A DNA stretch of 64,000 nucleotides. Source: Hofstenia miamia. Lineage: Eukaryota; Xenacoelomorpha; Acoela. The notes under the pieces were generated by a model. It did no database searches, was not told the origin of the DNA, and was given only the letters and a program-made list of their open reading frames with translations. Location: assembly GCA_004352715.1 (NCBI GenBank), contig SCFE01000092.1:149947-213946 (forward strand), read 5' to 3'. The position numbers were made by a program, and so were the translations under genes. Position 1 is the first letter of the stretch. The number at the start of each line of letters is the position of its first letter. Positions 26,369 to 41,500 of this stretch are shown piece by piece.

Positions 26369-29300
26369 TAATTGGGTGTCCAGAGTGGATGGTAGTGGGA
26401 AGGACATTTCTGATACAGAAGGACCCAAAGAAAGGTAGTGAGGCAAGCAACTTCAGACCAATAACATGTCTGCCAACAATGTGGAAGTTGCTAACTTCAG
26501 TGATTTCAAATAGGCTGGCATGTTACTTAGAGCAGAATAGGTTGATACCAGAGGAGCAGAAGGAATGTAGGACAAAGACAAGAGGATGCAAAGATCAGTT
26601 GTTGATAGACCAGGCAGTGGTGGAGAATTGTAAAAGAAGGAAGACAAACTTGGCAATTGCATGGATAGACTACAGGAAGGCATATGACAGCATTTCACAT
26701 AAGTGGGTATTGAAGACGTTAGAGGCTAATAGAGTTTCACAGAAATGGGTTGAGTTTCTAGAGAGGGAGATGGGAAAGTGGCAGACTGAGATAGATAGGC
26801 ATAGGTTGAGGTTTAGAGGGGGTATATACCAGGGAGACAGCTTAGCGCCACTACTGTTTGTAGTTAGCTTAATACCTATAACAGAAAGGATAAAGGAGAC
26901 AGGCATAGGGTATAAGATGGAGAAGAATGGNNNNNNNNNNNNNNNNNNNNNNNNNNNNNNNNNNNNNNNNNNNNNNNNNNNNNNNNNNNNNNNNNNNNNN
27001 NNNNNNNNNNNNNNNNNNNNNNNNNNNNNNNNNNNNNNNNNNNNNNNNNNNNNNNNNNNNNNNNNNNNNNNNNNNNNNNNNNNNNNNNNNNNNNNNNNNN
27101 NNNNNNNNNNNNNNNNNNNNNNNNNNNNNNNNNNNNNNNNNNNNNNNNNNNNNNNNNNNNNNNNNNNNNNNNNNNNNNNNNNNNNAAAGAGGGGTACAAG
27201 TACTTAGGTGTGATAGAGAAAGACAGAACAGATCACGAGGAAATGAAGATGAGGCTAAGGAAAGAATACAAGAGGAGAGTAAGGAAGGTACTACAGAAGT
27301 CAGCATTGAATGGGAAGAATAGCATAAAGGCAATTAATACATGGGCGATACCAGTGTTGAGATATTCGGCAGGAATAGTTAGGTGGAACAAGAATGAACT
27401 GAGGGAATTAGACAGGGAGACAAGGAAGGTACTAGCAGCAGAGAGGGCTTTCAACCTAAATGGAGATGTGGATAGGTTGTACATGGCAAGGCATAAAGGA
27501 GAGAAAGGGCTGCTAAGTGTTGAGGAAACTAGAAGCAGAAGCACTAGGGCTAAAGGAATATGTAGAAAAGCAACCCAGAGGATCCCTACTAGAGGTCATT
27601 AAGGAGTTAAGGAAGATAACAACTGAGAATGAAGGAAAGAAGATATACCAGAGTAGGATGGAATCAGAGAGACAAACAAGGTATAGGCAGAAGGCAATGC
27701 ATGGAGAATACTGGAGGAACACAGAAACGTATGACAGAGAAGAGAGCAACAAGTGGTTAAAGAAGGCAGGACTGAAGAGAGAAACAGAAGCACTGATAAT
27801 GGTAGCACAGGAGCAAGCAATAAGAACAAACTGGGTGAAGAAGCATATAGACAGAAGAGTAGAAGTAAGTGATAAGTGTAGGCTATGTAAGAAAGAGGCA
27901 GAGACTGTAGATCATCTGACAGCAGGGTGTGAGAAGTTGGCACAGAATGAGTATAAGTTCAGGCATGACAAGGTAGGAAAAATGGTGCATTGGAGTTTGA
28001 GCAGGCAGCATGGGTTAGAAGCAGGAGACAAGTGGTATGAGCACAAGCCACAGGGCGTCATAGAAAATGAGAAGGTTAAGATACTGTGGGANNNNNNNNN
28101 NNNNNNNNNNNNNNNNNNNNNNNNNNNNNNNNNNNNNNNNNNNNNNNNNNNNNNNNNNNNNNNNNNNNNNNNNNNNNNNNNNNNNNNNNNNNNNNNNNNN
28201 NNNNNNNNNNNNNNNNNNNNNNNNNNNNNNNNNNNNNNNNNNNNNNNNNNNNNNNNNNNNNNNNNNNNNNNNNNNNNNNNNNNNNNNNNNNNNNNNNNNN
28301 NNNNNNNNNNNNNNNNNNNNNNNNNNNNNNNNNNNNNNNNNNNNNNNNNNNNNNNNNNNNNNNNNNNNNNNNNNNNNNNNNNNNNNNNNNNNNNNNNNNN
28401 NNNNNNNNNNNNNNNNNNNNNNNNNNNNNNNNNNNNNNNNNNNNNNNNNNNNNNNNNNNNNNNNNNNNNNNNNNNNNNNNNNNNNNNNNNNNNNNNNNNN
28501 NNNNNNNNNNNNNNNNNNNNNNNNNNNNNNNNNNNNNNNNNNNNNNNNNNNNNNNNNNNNNNNNNNNNNNNNNNNNNNNNNNNNNNNNNNNNNNNNNNNN
28601 NNNNNNNNNNNNNNNNNNNNNNNNNNNNNNNNNNNNNNNNNNNNNNNNNNNNNNNNNNNNNNNNNNNNNNNNNNNNNNNNNNNNNNNNNNNNNNNNNNNN
28701 NNNNNNNNNNNNNNNNNNNATAATAATAGTGAATAAGATGGAGAAGAATGGTAGAGCAGTGAGTCACCTGTGGTACATGGACGACCTGAAGATGTATGCT
28801 AGTTCAAGGAAGATGTTGCAGAAGCAAGTGGAGACACTGGAGAAGGCAAGCAGAGATTCAGGGTTGGAGTTTGGATTAGGAAAGTGTGCAGCAGTGACAA
28901 TGACTAGAGGCAAGTGTGTGGATGGGGATGGCTTGAGGACAAGCAGTGGGGACAAGATTGAGGAAGTTACAGAGGGGTACAAGTACTTAGGTGTGATAGA
29001 GAAAGACAGAACAGATCACGAGGAAATGAAGATGAGGCTAAGGAAAGAATACAAGAGGAGAGTAACGAAGGTACTACAGAAGTAAGAGATAATAATCATA
29101 ATAATAATAATGTTTATTAAATTTCCCGTACATACAGGTGTAAATAGGAAATACAATTACATAAATTGAAGCGAGTGATTCGTTTATATATTAAGAAGTG
29201 TAGGGCAATGGGTATAAATGAATTTTTGTATCTTTCAGTTCATATTTTTGGTAAACAATAACGTTGTCTACCGTTAGAAGTACTGCGAAATTTTTGAAGC

Positions 29301-32300
29301 TCACTGTGTAGTGGATGGGACGTATTTTCTTCAATTTTTTTAACGGTTGCAGAAACTTGTTTAACGAAACGTTGCTCGATTAAATTAAGTATTTCTGTTT
29401 TAGATTGATGTGGACGGTGAAGATTTTTTCGTTGTTTTTCATTGATGTGGCAATAACTGTAGCGCAATAGAGGTATTTAGGTAGAAGACAAGTAAAAAAT
29501 ATACTGAGTTTTCGTTCACCTGGCAGATATCTTGCTAGTGGAGCAGTCACTCTTATAACGTAACACAGATCTCTAACAAGATAATTCACATGTAATTTTC
29601 AGCATAAATCAGAAGTTAAATAGAGTCCTAGGTATTTAACAAACTTGGGGCGCTGAATATCTTCATTATCTACATTTACGTTTCTACAATTGACTAGATC
29701 AATTAGTGAAGGGGAGAGGTTGCGATTGAAAAACGTTAACTCATAGGTCTTCTTTGCGTTAATTTTCAGATTATGTTGCTCAGAGAACCGAGATAATTTC
29801 AATGCTTTGACAGTAGGAATTGTAATCATTATCGTTTTGTACACCCACAGCAAGAACTGTATCATCAGAGTATTGAATTATTTTTGTAGATTCAGATTGC
29901 ATGTCACTAGTTGTATAAGTGAATAACAAGCCAGACATAGTAATACTTTGTGGCACACTAACTAAAACAGGTAGATATTGGCTACATTTACCTTCTTTAA
30001 TCTTAACCGATTGTTTAAAGTTGTACAATTAGGACTTTAGCCATTTAGGAAGCCAGGCATATGCTGCATCATTTATATCTTGACATAATGAAGAAAAAAG
30101 TTTATTGTGTAAAATAGTACTAAAAGCATTGGAATAGTCTAAGAAAAAACATTTTACGATAATTTTCTCATTATTTAATAATTTAGTTATTTTAGATGTG
30201 AGGGTAAGTGCAGCATCAAGAATAGATAATCCACTACGATAGGTAAATTGGTTATCGTCAATATTTGTTGATATAACACTTGTTTAGAAAATTACAGGCA
30301 ATTTTATCAAAACCTCGAGCAGATATTGGAGTACCAGTAATGGGGCGGTATAGATAAGGGTGATCAAGGCAAGCATTTTTATTTTTTTGGGACAGGTGTC
30401 ACAAGTACACGTTTCCAACACTGTTCTTGAAAGCTACGGGTATAGAGTTCGGAATAGGGATATGCAAGTGAATCTTTACACATCCGAAGTTTCCCACGAT
30501 TTTACAACTCCTTCACCATCACAAAGTATCGAAACTTGGCAGAGCGACAACTTAAATATGAATGAATACTAAGAGAATACAAAAAAGTGATATTTATTGC
30601 TCTAACGTCATAATGGCCTCTGACGTCAGGAAATTGACCCTAATACGCAAAATTTTGAAAAATTGTGTTCGCCTAGCAGAATAATGCTAAACGTTGGCAG
30701 TGTGCATATAGCTATGTATAATATATAAGTACAAACATCAATTGTGTACCCAATTAATATGTGAAATCTAAAACATTTACGAAACAACTTATTGTTCAGG
30801 ATGAAATTAACAAGATATTGGTTTTATTTAATAAAATGAATATATCATAAAAATAATTATAAAACTAATAACACTTCTAATCATTCATTCTCCTAATATA
30901 TTTTAAAGAAAAGTAAAAAATGAAGCCCAAAACTTTTAAATTAGAGATATAACATTATTTCTCCAGGGGGCGTTGAGGAAGTACTTAATAGGGACAACAA
31001 TGTGATACATTTAAATTAGCAAAAAAAAAAATTACTAACTTAAATGGAAAACGTAACGGCCCAACCTGAATTTTTTCCCCCAATTCACAGCAAAATGTAA
31101 ATATTAAGAAAACAATTTCCTTTAGAAGAGGAATTATTAATAAGTAGATTAGGTTACTCAAATGGCTGATACAATTTTATTGTTATGGGTTTGCATGTTG
31201 ACCTAAAATATTTATGAAAATCAATAGTTTAGTTAAAATCAAATAATTGCAAAGTTATCAAAAGAATGAAAATGATCCAGAAGGTCAAAATTGCCTTACC
31301 CCCTTGTCTACGCCCCTGATCTGAAATCATAAATTTAATGAACTTAAAAACCAACAGTCGCTAAATAAGAACGTGAAATTGAGCTCAAGAAAATATTTTA
31401 ATAAATTAAAAAAGAATTATACTTCTAGAAGACTTGAAATTGAGGGTCGTGAAGTAAGTTTTGAAAGCAGCGAATTCGCAGTAGAATGATTGTTGCAATA
31501 AATTGAATAGGCTTCGGTAAATGTCATCTTGTATTCCAAAAACAAGGTTTCCATCCAGGATAATGATGAGCTGGTAGTGAGGTTACAACAGTGCCGCTTA
31601 AGCGATCGTAAAAATTTGGTGTGAAGCGAAAACAACTGTTGAATATTGCAAAATACAACTCGCGACTCCTCAGAAGTGATACATTTGGATAATGGCACTT
31701 GGAAATTCTAAGTAGTTAAAAATTTAAAACTTAAGTAGAACGTCAGTAAAAAACATGAGCTATGACTTCATTAGCATAAATATATTTGTATTAAATTACT
31801 CGACTTTGTAGTTCAAGTTCACACACACACGATTGTACATCGAAGTTGTACATATTTTACATATATTTAATTTTTTTGATTATTTGTAAAGCTCACTGCA
31901 GAATAATATGCAAAACTAATTCATAGTCAATTGAATAATTCAGATTTTAAGCATCATATTTTTTTAAAATATTAATTTTTAACCCTTATTGGTACGGTGA
32001 TTTATATATTCTTATATAGTACGCGTGTAACATTTTGTTACTATAAAGTAAAATTCCAAGAATGAGGTCTATATAAAAAATTCAAAAAAATACAGTGTAA
32101 GCAATGTTACCAAAATAAATAAAAATGTTGTTGAAGTAATTTCTAGTGTTGTGAGCTTATGATATTTGAGCACTTATTGCACAAGGTTGGATATAATCTT
32201 GGTCTTGGATTAACCAGGACCGAAAGTTATCCGGGGATTGATCCTGAGGCAAAGCCCAATTCTACGACTTAGCTCAATGCCAGTCCAAAGACCAAAGGCT

Positions 32301-32493
32301 GTCTGTTCAGCATATAATATTATATGTATATGTCAAAACCCTGGCTGCTATCACCTTATCAACCCCAAGAGACTAAGGATATGTAATATAGAACAGCCTA
32401 TTTATATGTATGAAATAAATAATTATTTTGTTAATAAAAAATCTTTAAAACAAGGTGAAGTGTATGTCAATAATGTCAATAAAGCAAAATGAT

Positions 32494-32525
<32 letters not shown>

Positions 32526-35500
32526 TAAAAAAAAATGTCTATGCTGTAGCGCCACTTTGCCATTATTTTCTTAGATGGTCTTAATTTTTCAAAATTCAAC
32601 AAGCCGCTCATCTATTGTGAGAGCATCCGATGGTGAATAAAAAGCTAATACATTCATTTAAACACTGCCAGGCTGATCAAATTCAGGATACTATCTTCTA
32701 AGAATTCTATCTCTTCAGAGATGTTCAGGGAATCCTCATTCATGTTGAAGCTGCAAAGATAGCACTGATGGCCCGATTTTGCCTCAATTTCGAAGAAGTT
32801 TTGTTGACATTTGAGCATGTTTTTCTAATACTTGACGAACATTAATAAAATATGCTCCACCATCCCCTGTCTTAACCTACCGAACATCTTTTCAAGTGGA
32901 TCAGCTGTAAATAAGCCAAACAGTACATACTCGTGTGTAGAGGTCAAAAGTTGCTTAGCAATGTCAACCAATCTTCGACATGTAACAGAAATAGCTTTAG
33001 CTTAATCTTTGGTAAGACATTTGCATTTTTCCTCTTTGTTCTTCCATATTGTCAGCTATATTTGCCAGGTTCAACAGAAAATTTAACCTCTGATCTGAAG
33101 CACCTTTTATTGCGTCATTTAATCTCTTGTTACCGTATGGGTTTTTGCAGTTGACGATTTTCCTAAATCGAACAAATATTTCACGAAATTAACTGTTCCT
33201 TAATTATTGTGAACTGCTGCATTGGATTTTAAATCTGCAATTGTGTTATCTGAGAAGATATTGAGACATGTTGCTACTCTTTGACGTTCAATTGGTTAAG
33301 GGAAGACACTGACTTCTTTGAGACGTGACGGCCGAAACATGTCTTTTGTCTCGACAATAAATAAGTCCCCAATATCACTCCATTTAGCTGTGTGATGCTG
33401 ATATCCGTCAGTAAACTCAATTACCTGCTGTTTCTCAGTTATCCAATTATTTCGAGCAGACTTCAAGAGGTGTACGAAGTCAAACAGCAGATATAAACCA
33501 TTGTCTGTTGGCCAGGGTTTTTTTAACTTGACATTTGAATTTAGAATAGAATAACTGATTAGTTCTGTTATTGTAGCATTGATAACAAAGAGATTTCCAT
33601 CTGCCTCTTCTATGCAATTCCAAATAATCATAAATTGTTCAAACAAAAATGTAGCATCGGGACATTAAACCTGTAACATCTTATATAGAATAGTTGGACC
33701 ACCAAAGAAATTGACAATTTGAAAACTGCTCTACCAAATATGGAGCCTGCAAGCAAAAGTAGAGCTGGTTTAACATACAATTCATCAATCAACAGTAAAC
33801 ATATCTTTTGACGATCTCCTACACCACTAAAAAAACTTTGTAGGATTTGATTATCTTTCACATTATTAAATTTAGATGTTAGACGAGTAAGAGTGGCAAT
33901 ACTTGGTAACTGATAATCTTCAAAGAAACTTTTGTACAATGCTCTGCTTGTGGCAAAATTTTCAAATGCTCGTTTCAGGCGAATATTTCCTTTGAGTTAC
34001 ATTACATGAAGATGAAGTTGATGAGACCTGATCGATAAGAACTGTTTCCTTCCCAGTAACATTCATATTATAGAGAAATGAAATAGTTTCTTCGGGAGCT
34101 GACCATGAGATGAGACGAGTGATACGGTTCACTGACAATAGCTTGATGGTGCAACGACTGCCATAGTGATATGCTATAAACGAAAAGTCTTAATGAATTT
34201 GTAGCAAAAACTTTGGAATACAGGTGGAAGTGACATATTCCAACGATTGAATTGAAATACCATTATTTGCAGCAAAAGTACTCAATTGGAATCTGCTCAA
34301 AAAAAGCTTTTCCTTGGTTGATAATGCCCGATTTCAATTCATCGAAACTGCTGATGCGATCTCCTGCAATAAAATTCGTCAGGCTGAAAAACGTCTTACC
34401 GCAGCACTGTTTCGCTTTGTAGAACGCAGTTTTGCTAGAGTTGAAGGCCAGAGACTTGCAAGTATTCCGTTAAATACAGATGGAGGATTTTTTGGCCGCA
34501 GTTTTCCATGAGCAGTTATTGTCTTTCACACACAACTGTACCATTAGATGTGGGAAGATTGGTCCTCGGGATAGCTTTCTACATGCTTCCTTTTCTTCGT
34601 TCTTAATAGGAAATCTGAACACTTTTTCTTTATTTTCATTACTATTTCCACTACACTTTGGAACACAGCACCTTCTTACCATTGTTTTTAAATGCGACAT
34701 GAATCACTAAAAATGAAAAACGCGTATGTATTATCAACTGTTTATAAAAATTTATAATTAGTGTCTGCAACGCAGCAGCAGTTATCAATACATTCCCTCT
34801 GCGCTAGAAGCGCAACTAGTTTCGGCTTGAGATTGGCCTTCTTATTTATTTACACTCTGTAATTAGCGCTTAGTCCTATTTATTTAGAGCATCCTTGGTT
34901 ATAATAATAAAACAATAAACTCACTTCATAATTGAACATAAATTAAATTTTCAACAATCTTATCGTTCGCCTCCAGTTGCACGTTGCTTTAGACCTTTAG
35001 TGAAGTACGCCATGACATGAACACATATTCAGTAGGAAGCACATTCTTTTTATTTTCAGTGCAAACAATTGCACAACCACAAATATTGGTTATTAGTTTT
35101 CAAAATCAATTGACAAGTAGAGCCAATTATTTATCTAAAGCCGGATGAACTTAAACTATGGTGTAGCTTGAAACGAACAAATTAGCTACAAATTGTGCCT
35201 CACAGAGTTTGTTACTTGAAGAAATACATCATTAAGTTTCAAAGCTGTGAGGTCAATATTCCGTCTATAAAACCCAGGCAACGTTGAGTTCGCTGTACAA
35301 AGCAGATGCGTACAAAAAATGGAAATTAATTGGAATGTGTTAAAAAATCCCAGAAGATAATTACCTTACGCGGGGGCTCTAATCACTAAGACAATGGACT
35401 GTTAATCCGTTTTCAGTCTATATTTGCAAATTCCATAGTAAAAGTATTTCACAAAGATCTTTAGATTTTTGTGAGAAATCGATTTCTAAATAGCGTATGT

Positions 35501-38500
35501 GCACAGATATATTAAGTATTTATATACATTAACACTAGAACAGCGATTACTCCTTGAGAATAAATTAATATCTGATGTTTTAAATGCGAAAATTTTGGGA
35601 ATAGTAACAAAATTTCTACAAATAACTAATTCAATGACATTATCAACATGATTTGTAGTATAAGTACCTGCTAGTGTTTTTGTTCAATGAATGATGTTTA
35701 ATGGTCATTTTGACCTATTGTCGAGTTTCTAGTTTTAAATATTATTCACATTTCAATACGTTAAAAATAACAATGCCAGCCATTTACAAGAGTATTATCA
35801 AATTGTATTGTACGTTAATATTCCCATAAATCACAAAAGTTGGTAAGGAATTTGTGAACATCTGTTAACGCTGAAGTTTATGGTTAATATATATTTTTAA
35901 TGCTAAGTTGTATAGAGTACGTATACGTACACTCAAAGGGGAAGTGGGCCGGATCGATCCGCGCAGGCTGAGGACTTACTCGGTCCATGTTGACCACCGG
36001 CTGAAAAATACTCATACGTGAAATGGGCAGGGCCAAAAATAAATGAACCTCAGAATATAGATATTTGCATAATATCTTGCATTCAACAATCATTCCAGAC
36101 ATTGAATTAACATTGGTTTTGCAGTTTTCCATATACTTTCTATTTTTTTAGTTTTCGTTCCTGTTTTTGGTAACATACTGATTATTGACTTAAGGAAGGA
36201 GCAACTGTGGACCAAAGTAAAACAGGTTGGCATGGCCCCATTTTTGAAAATCAATATGGGCTAGAGGTCGGGCCAATCTAAGAAAGCCTATGGCTACGAG
36301 CCGGGCTAGAGCCAAAATTAATGGCTCTATTCCACCCTTGCCTAGACTTCATCAAAGATGAGATTTCTTATAAAACAATTACAACTGTACGTCATATTAA
36401 GGACAAATATAATACAGAGTGAAGTTAAAAATTAGCTGGGATAACATGGTAAAAATGTAGCGTCTGTCACATTTAGTTTCTCATTACATTTGTATTTTTC
36501 AAAAAAAGGATTATGTAAACTGATCGCTAGATCTGGTTTCTGATGCTCTGAATGATTTTGCCATTACTTCACAACTACATTAATTTTTCAATCTTGAAGC
36601 TATTGCGAATCTCCTGAAAAGTTCAGCATTGTACCGGGTGATATCTTACATTAGTATTTTTCATTAAGGTTGCCCCATATTTACGCTTTAATAAAACAAC
36701 TCTGAAGGAAAATATATTTATATGACAAACTGTAGTTTCCTTGGATTCAACATCCTGAGAAAAATTGGCAAAAATATTATGAATATACTGTATGTGCAAA
36801 ATATTATGTAAGTTAAATGTTGAAAATTTTTTCTTGCATAGTTCCTAATTATCTCTCCTTATGTGTTAAAAAACTGTGAAATGATACGAATGCTTTGTGA
36901 TATCTTAGGTATAAAAGTCTTCAACCATGGCATGCATAGGCACTAAATATTAGTTAAATGTGTATTTTTTATGCAAAACCCTATGCACAATTTGGTACAG
37001 GGTTCATTTGTGCAAATTCAAATGTGACAGCAAATTAGCAATTGGCTGTTCTTAAATTGTAGAAATGAATTCACTGTTCTTAGCATCAATCTTATCAATT
37101 GCCTCTACAATAATAGTATCTTCAAAGCTGCTTAAAATTGCATTATTATGATTGTCAACAGACTTATTAGTTGAAAATAAGTAAATATATTGATTGAAAT
37201 TATTAGATCTAGACATATTTTCTTAAACAAAAAATTCAATTTCATTATTTTTTTACAAGTCCTTCCCGAAAATGTGCTAAAAATTCTGCAAACACGTTGT
37301 AATTTTTACTCCTATGTTCTTTTTGAGTTCATACATTCCAAAATTATCAATGAATAAATTGCTGTTATTATCAGGATTTTCAAAAATGAATTGGTCTTTT
37401 ACTGGAGGCAATTGATAGAGAACTCCGTATAAGATTATGTGAATTCTTCCAAAGATCTTATTTGGATAAAAAATTCCTCTTAATCGTTTTTCTATTGCTC
37501 TAAACATGTTAAATCCAACTAAGGAAATTTCATTTGCTCAGTAATATATTTTCCTATACACTAAAAATATGGATTAATCACGCTTCACAACGGTAAACGT
37601 ATGAAAAAACTTTCTAAATGCTTTTATAACGGTTGAATTTTCCTATGTTAAACTATTACCATTATAGCCCCTTCCGTGATGCTGTAATAATGAGAGAGGG
37701 TTGCAAACAATAAAAAAACATAAAATTAGAAGATGTAATGTATACTATGTCGAGAAAAATATATAATATACAATAAAAAAATCAATACAGTTATTATGTA
37801 TGCTACGCCAACGTGCCAATTTACTTAATATTTAAGAAGGAATACAACATAACCACATATGAGTAATGCTTTGAACAAATAATTCCACAATGTATTTGCA
37901 TAGTGCAAGTGCTTACTTGAAGACAATGCTTTAAATCTTCTAAATATGATTCTTCAGAGACTACTAACTCGTCTACAAACTTCAATCGCTTTTCGAGGGA
38001 AACCTTTTCTTCATTATCCAAAAGAATTTGGTCATCACTAATTATCTAAAAATGATCACTTTACTTATAAATCTAAATATTTATTAAGTACAACAATATA
38101 TATGTCTCCTAGTTTGTCTGTTATGCAACCTTGAGACTTTTGAACTTAGTAAATAAACAGCCAAAAAAATTATTTCCAAAAATTACGATAATAATTTCTG
38201 CTTAAAGGAAAAGCAACTACCTGATTTTTAAGATTGTGCTTGATTATAAACAATCAAATTCCCGTACGCAAAATCAAAGTACTTGCCTTTACAAAAGCTG
38301 CAGGGAAAAAGCCTTCATGACTTCCTATCCGACCCCAAAGCCAATCTTTACAACAAGGTTTGTCGGAAACTGATATGATATCACCAGCAACGAATGCTAG
38401 CTCATCCTTTTGAATTGTGACATGGTCCCATAAAGCTTCGCATGTGGTTTTGTAAGCAAAATTACGTTTGACGTAAAGCTAAAAATGCAAACACTATTTT

Positions 38501-41500
38501 CCAATTAACCTGTAAATAATTTTCAGCAATAAAATATAGAATCGCAAAGATTGAAATGGAATTTACAAAAATTATTAACACTGCTTAAACTGAAAAATGA
38601 TTTTACACGAGGAATAAACGCACTAACAACTTTACTTTATCAACAATACTTTTGAACTCGTGCTTAGATTTTCTGATTACAGAAAACCTTCTATGCATAA
38701 TAAATTATTCACCAGGATTTGACAATTGAGTCAATTTATTGTATTGGCAAATGAAACTTCTCACCAGGGAATTTCGTTTCCGGTATGTCCCAGGGGAAAC
38801 AATTATCTGATATTCGATGCAATGAGATTTGCCATTTATATTTATTATTTTGTTGCGCTAATTGAAACTGAAATTGTAACTAGTTAAATTTGGATGTTTT
38901 GCTATGACAGTATTATCAATGCTGACAGAGCTGTACTCCTAATTAAAACATTTAGTTTTTCACCCCAAACAGTAATAAAATTTTAACAAGAGGGGCTGGG
39001 TCCCCTGTCAAATTTACCAGGATGGGCTGAGGCCCCTGAGCACTCCCCCGAGTACACTCCTAAATTGCTGATCTGTAATACAAGACTGGTTTTATATCAT
39101 TAAAATCTTAATTAAGATTGACGCTACTTGCTTATATTTTGTAGCTACTGAACGTTTCTGAATCCGCGAATCGAAATCAATTGACATGCTTACTTCAAAA
39201 ATATCAATCAAAGGACACAGCGGACACTAAAGTAATTAAATATAACAAAAGAAAAGTTTCTAGCATTGAGAAATTTTCCATTTATTTAAAGTTCTACACA
39301 TTCAATCAGTTTAAGTAAACATGATAAAATAGAACGTTTACCGTTTCAGGAACGTTTAACTTAGGTGATTCTACGGCAAGACTATGGTTGATTTTTGGCG
39401 GAGGAAGACTATGGCGAAGTTTATTACGCTCGAAAGTAAAGCTGAAATCACAATCGGAAGCATCCTGTGCTTCACCGTCCGAATGTGCGAACATCGATGT
39501 TTCCAATTCTAAAATTTTTAAATTTGTTAGGATCTAGAATATTTTAGAATAAAATTTTAAATCTTAAATCCCAATGGAAAATCTACCTTTATAATAGCAA
39601 ATAATTAAAATATTTTAAATAGATGTTTTGCTATAAAGCAAAACTCAAGATAGTTGCATGAAAAGAATGCATCTTTGTTCGAATTTCAGTAACTATATTT
39701 AATAAAAACATGAATATGCACAATATGAAATGTTGATTTTCATCTTACATCGATTTCATGGAATAAACTTGGATATTCCAAAATCTGATTTCTCCTCTGC
39801 AATTACTTGGCACATTCAATGCCCAAACGAAGTACTGAGGTGTTAAACAACAAAAGCATTGCTGTTGCAAACGACTTAACAAATATATTCTTCTCATAGT
39901 CGCATTATCAAAGGAAAAAATCATAATTGAATCAAACATTTATTAGAATTGGATGGACTAAATATTTAAAAACTTGGAATATTTCTTTTTTCTTCCAGTT
40001 TGTCATTGGACTTTTAAGCGAAAACCACGATATCAACTTGGCGATACATAGAGCTAATATATTTAATTTTTTAGAAAAAAATTGGTTTTTTGATTGCGAG
40101 ACAAAACATTAATATTTAATTGATTTTTTTAAATAAAGCTGTAAGTGTATGTCTGACAAAAATCAATGTTTTCATATCATTGTTAGCGAAATAAGCGCTA
40201 TATGTTCTATGGACATTTGATTTTAATAATGTACATCCCACTAATTAAAACTATATTGTAATAAAAATGAATTTTGCATTACAAACTTTTTTATAGTAAC
40301 ATGAAATTGCAGTTTTTTCTTTAATTATTTTCGTATTTCAAAGACTTCATTAGCTAATTCATATCAATATATTGTAATTTAGATTGTATAAGGGTTGTTC
40401 TAAATTAATATAAAATAGAAACCTTAAATTGCTAATTTGTCTATACTTCCACAATGTATTCTAGGCGTCTCTGGCTTAAGATAATAGTTTCTTAATTTTT
40501 AATTGATCACTTTTAAGTAAAAATGAAATCGCTAGATAACCTTCATTTTTAGTCATAGAATACAGATTCCATCTATCTTGACTAGATCGTTTGCATTTGT
40601 TTACTACAGTATAAACTTCAGAATACAGATATTGTTGATTTTGAAATAAAATATAGCTAGACGTACATTACCGATTGCAATTTGTATTTTGATAAAGAAC
40701 TACAGTATTCTCAGGTTGCATCGGGTACATAAATAGATCCGCGAAACCTATCTGCCCCACTATGTGTTTATATTGCATATATTCCATAGCTTAAATATTT
40801 AGCGTATTTATCTAAAATTTAAATCATATAATATATGAATGTATGATAAACACATTTAATAAAGAAAAAATATCATTGAAAAACTATTGGTTGTAACAAA
40901 ATTACTCTCACTCATTTGTTTCTTTCAATTATCTTGCATTTATGGTAAAATTTTAAGTATTATTAGATTTCAATTTTAAGTAATAATTCTAAATTTAAAA
41001 GTCTTTATGATTGCAATTAGTTATAAACTTAAAATTATTTAAATAATGAACAGTAATTTGTTTATAAGTTTAATGAGGTAAGAACCTGACAGAGTAGTGC
41101 AATATAGGCCGATGTATTTATGGCTGAATTTAAAATTAAGGAGAAATATATTTTCTTAAATTTTTTCAAACAAATTTATAATGTTTACCCAGAATGCAGT
41201 TCTGTGGTTAACTCAAAACTATGAATAGAAAATATTGAATATTTCAAAAAGCATAATGTAACTTAATTAAAATAAAAAATCTATTTTTAATCAATATTTT
41301 AGGTTTACCATGTTCTGACTCGGCTGAACTGTGCATCGATGAGTACAAATCATCAGGAACGCTGGTAGTTCTTTCCAGATTGGTAACTTCTCTGTTCTTT
41401 AGCTTTCTGGGTTTGACTGGAAATGGCTGCGATTTCTAAATAAAGTTGAAAATGATTAACACCTACTATACTATAACCATGACAGTTGCCAAGAAAATAT

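Noticed and set aside
26389-28736. Long open frames spanning the N runs
   Set aside because: Ns are read as open codons, so these frames are artefacts of the gaps; only the sequence outside the gaps was interpreted.
29240-29589. Two minus-strand open frames as separate genes
   Set aside because: They lie in the 3' part of the minus-strand LINE and are pieces of its C-terminal region.
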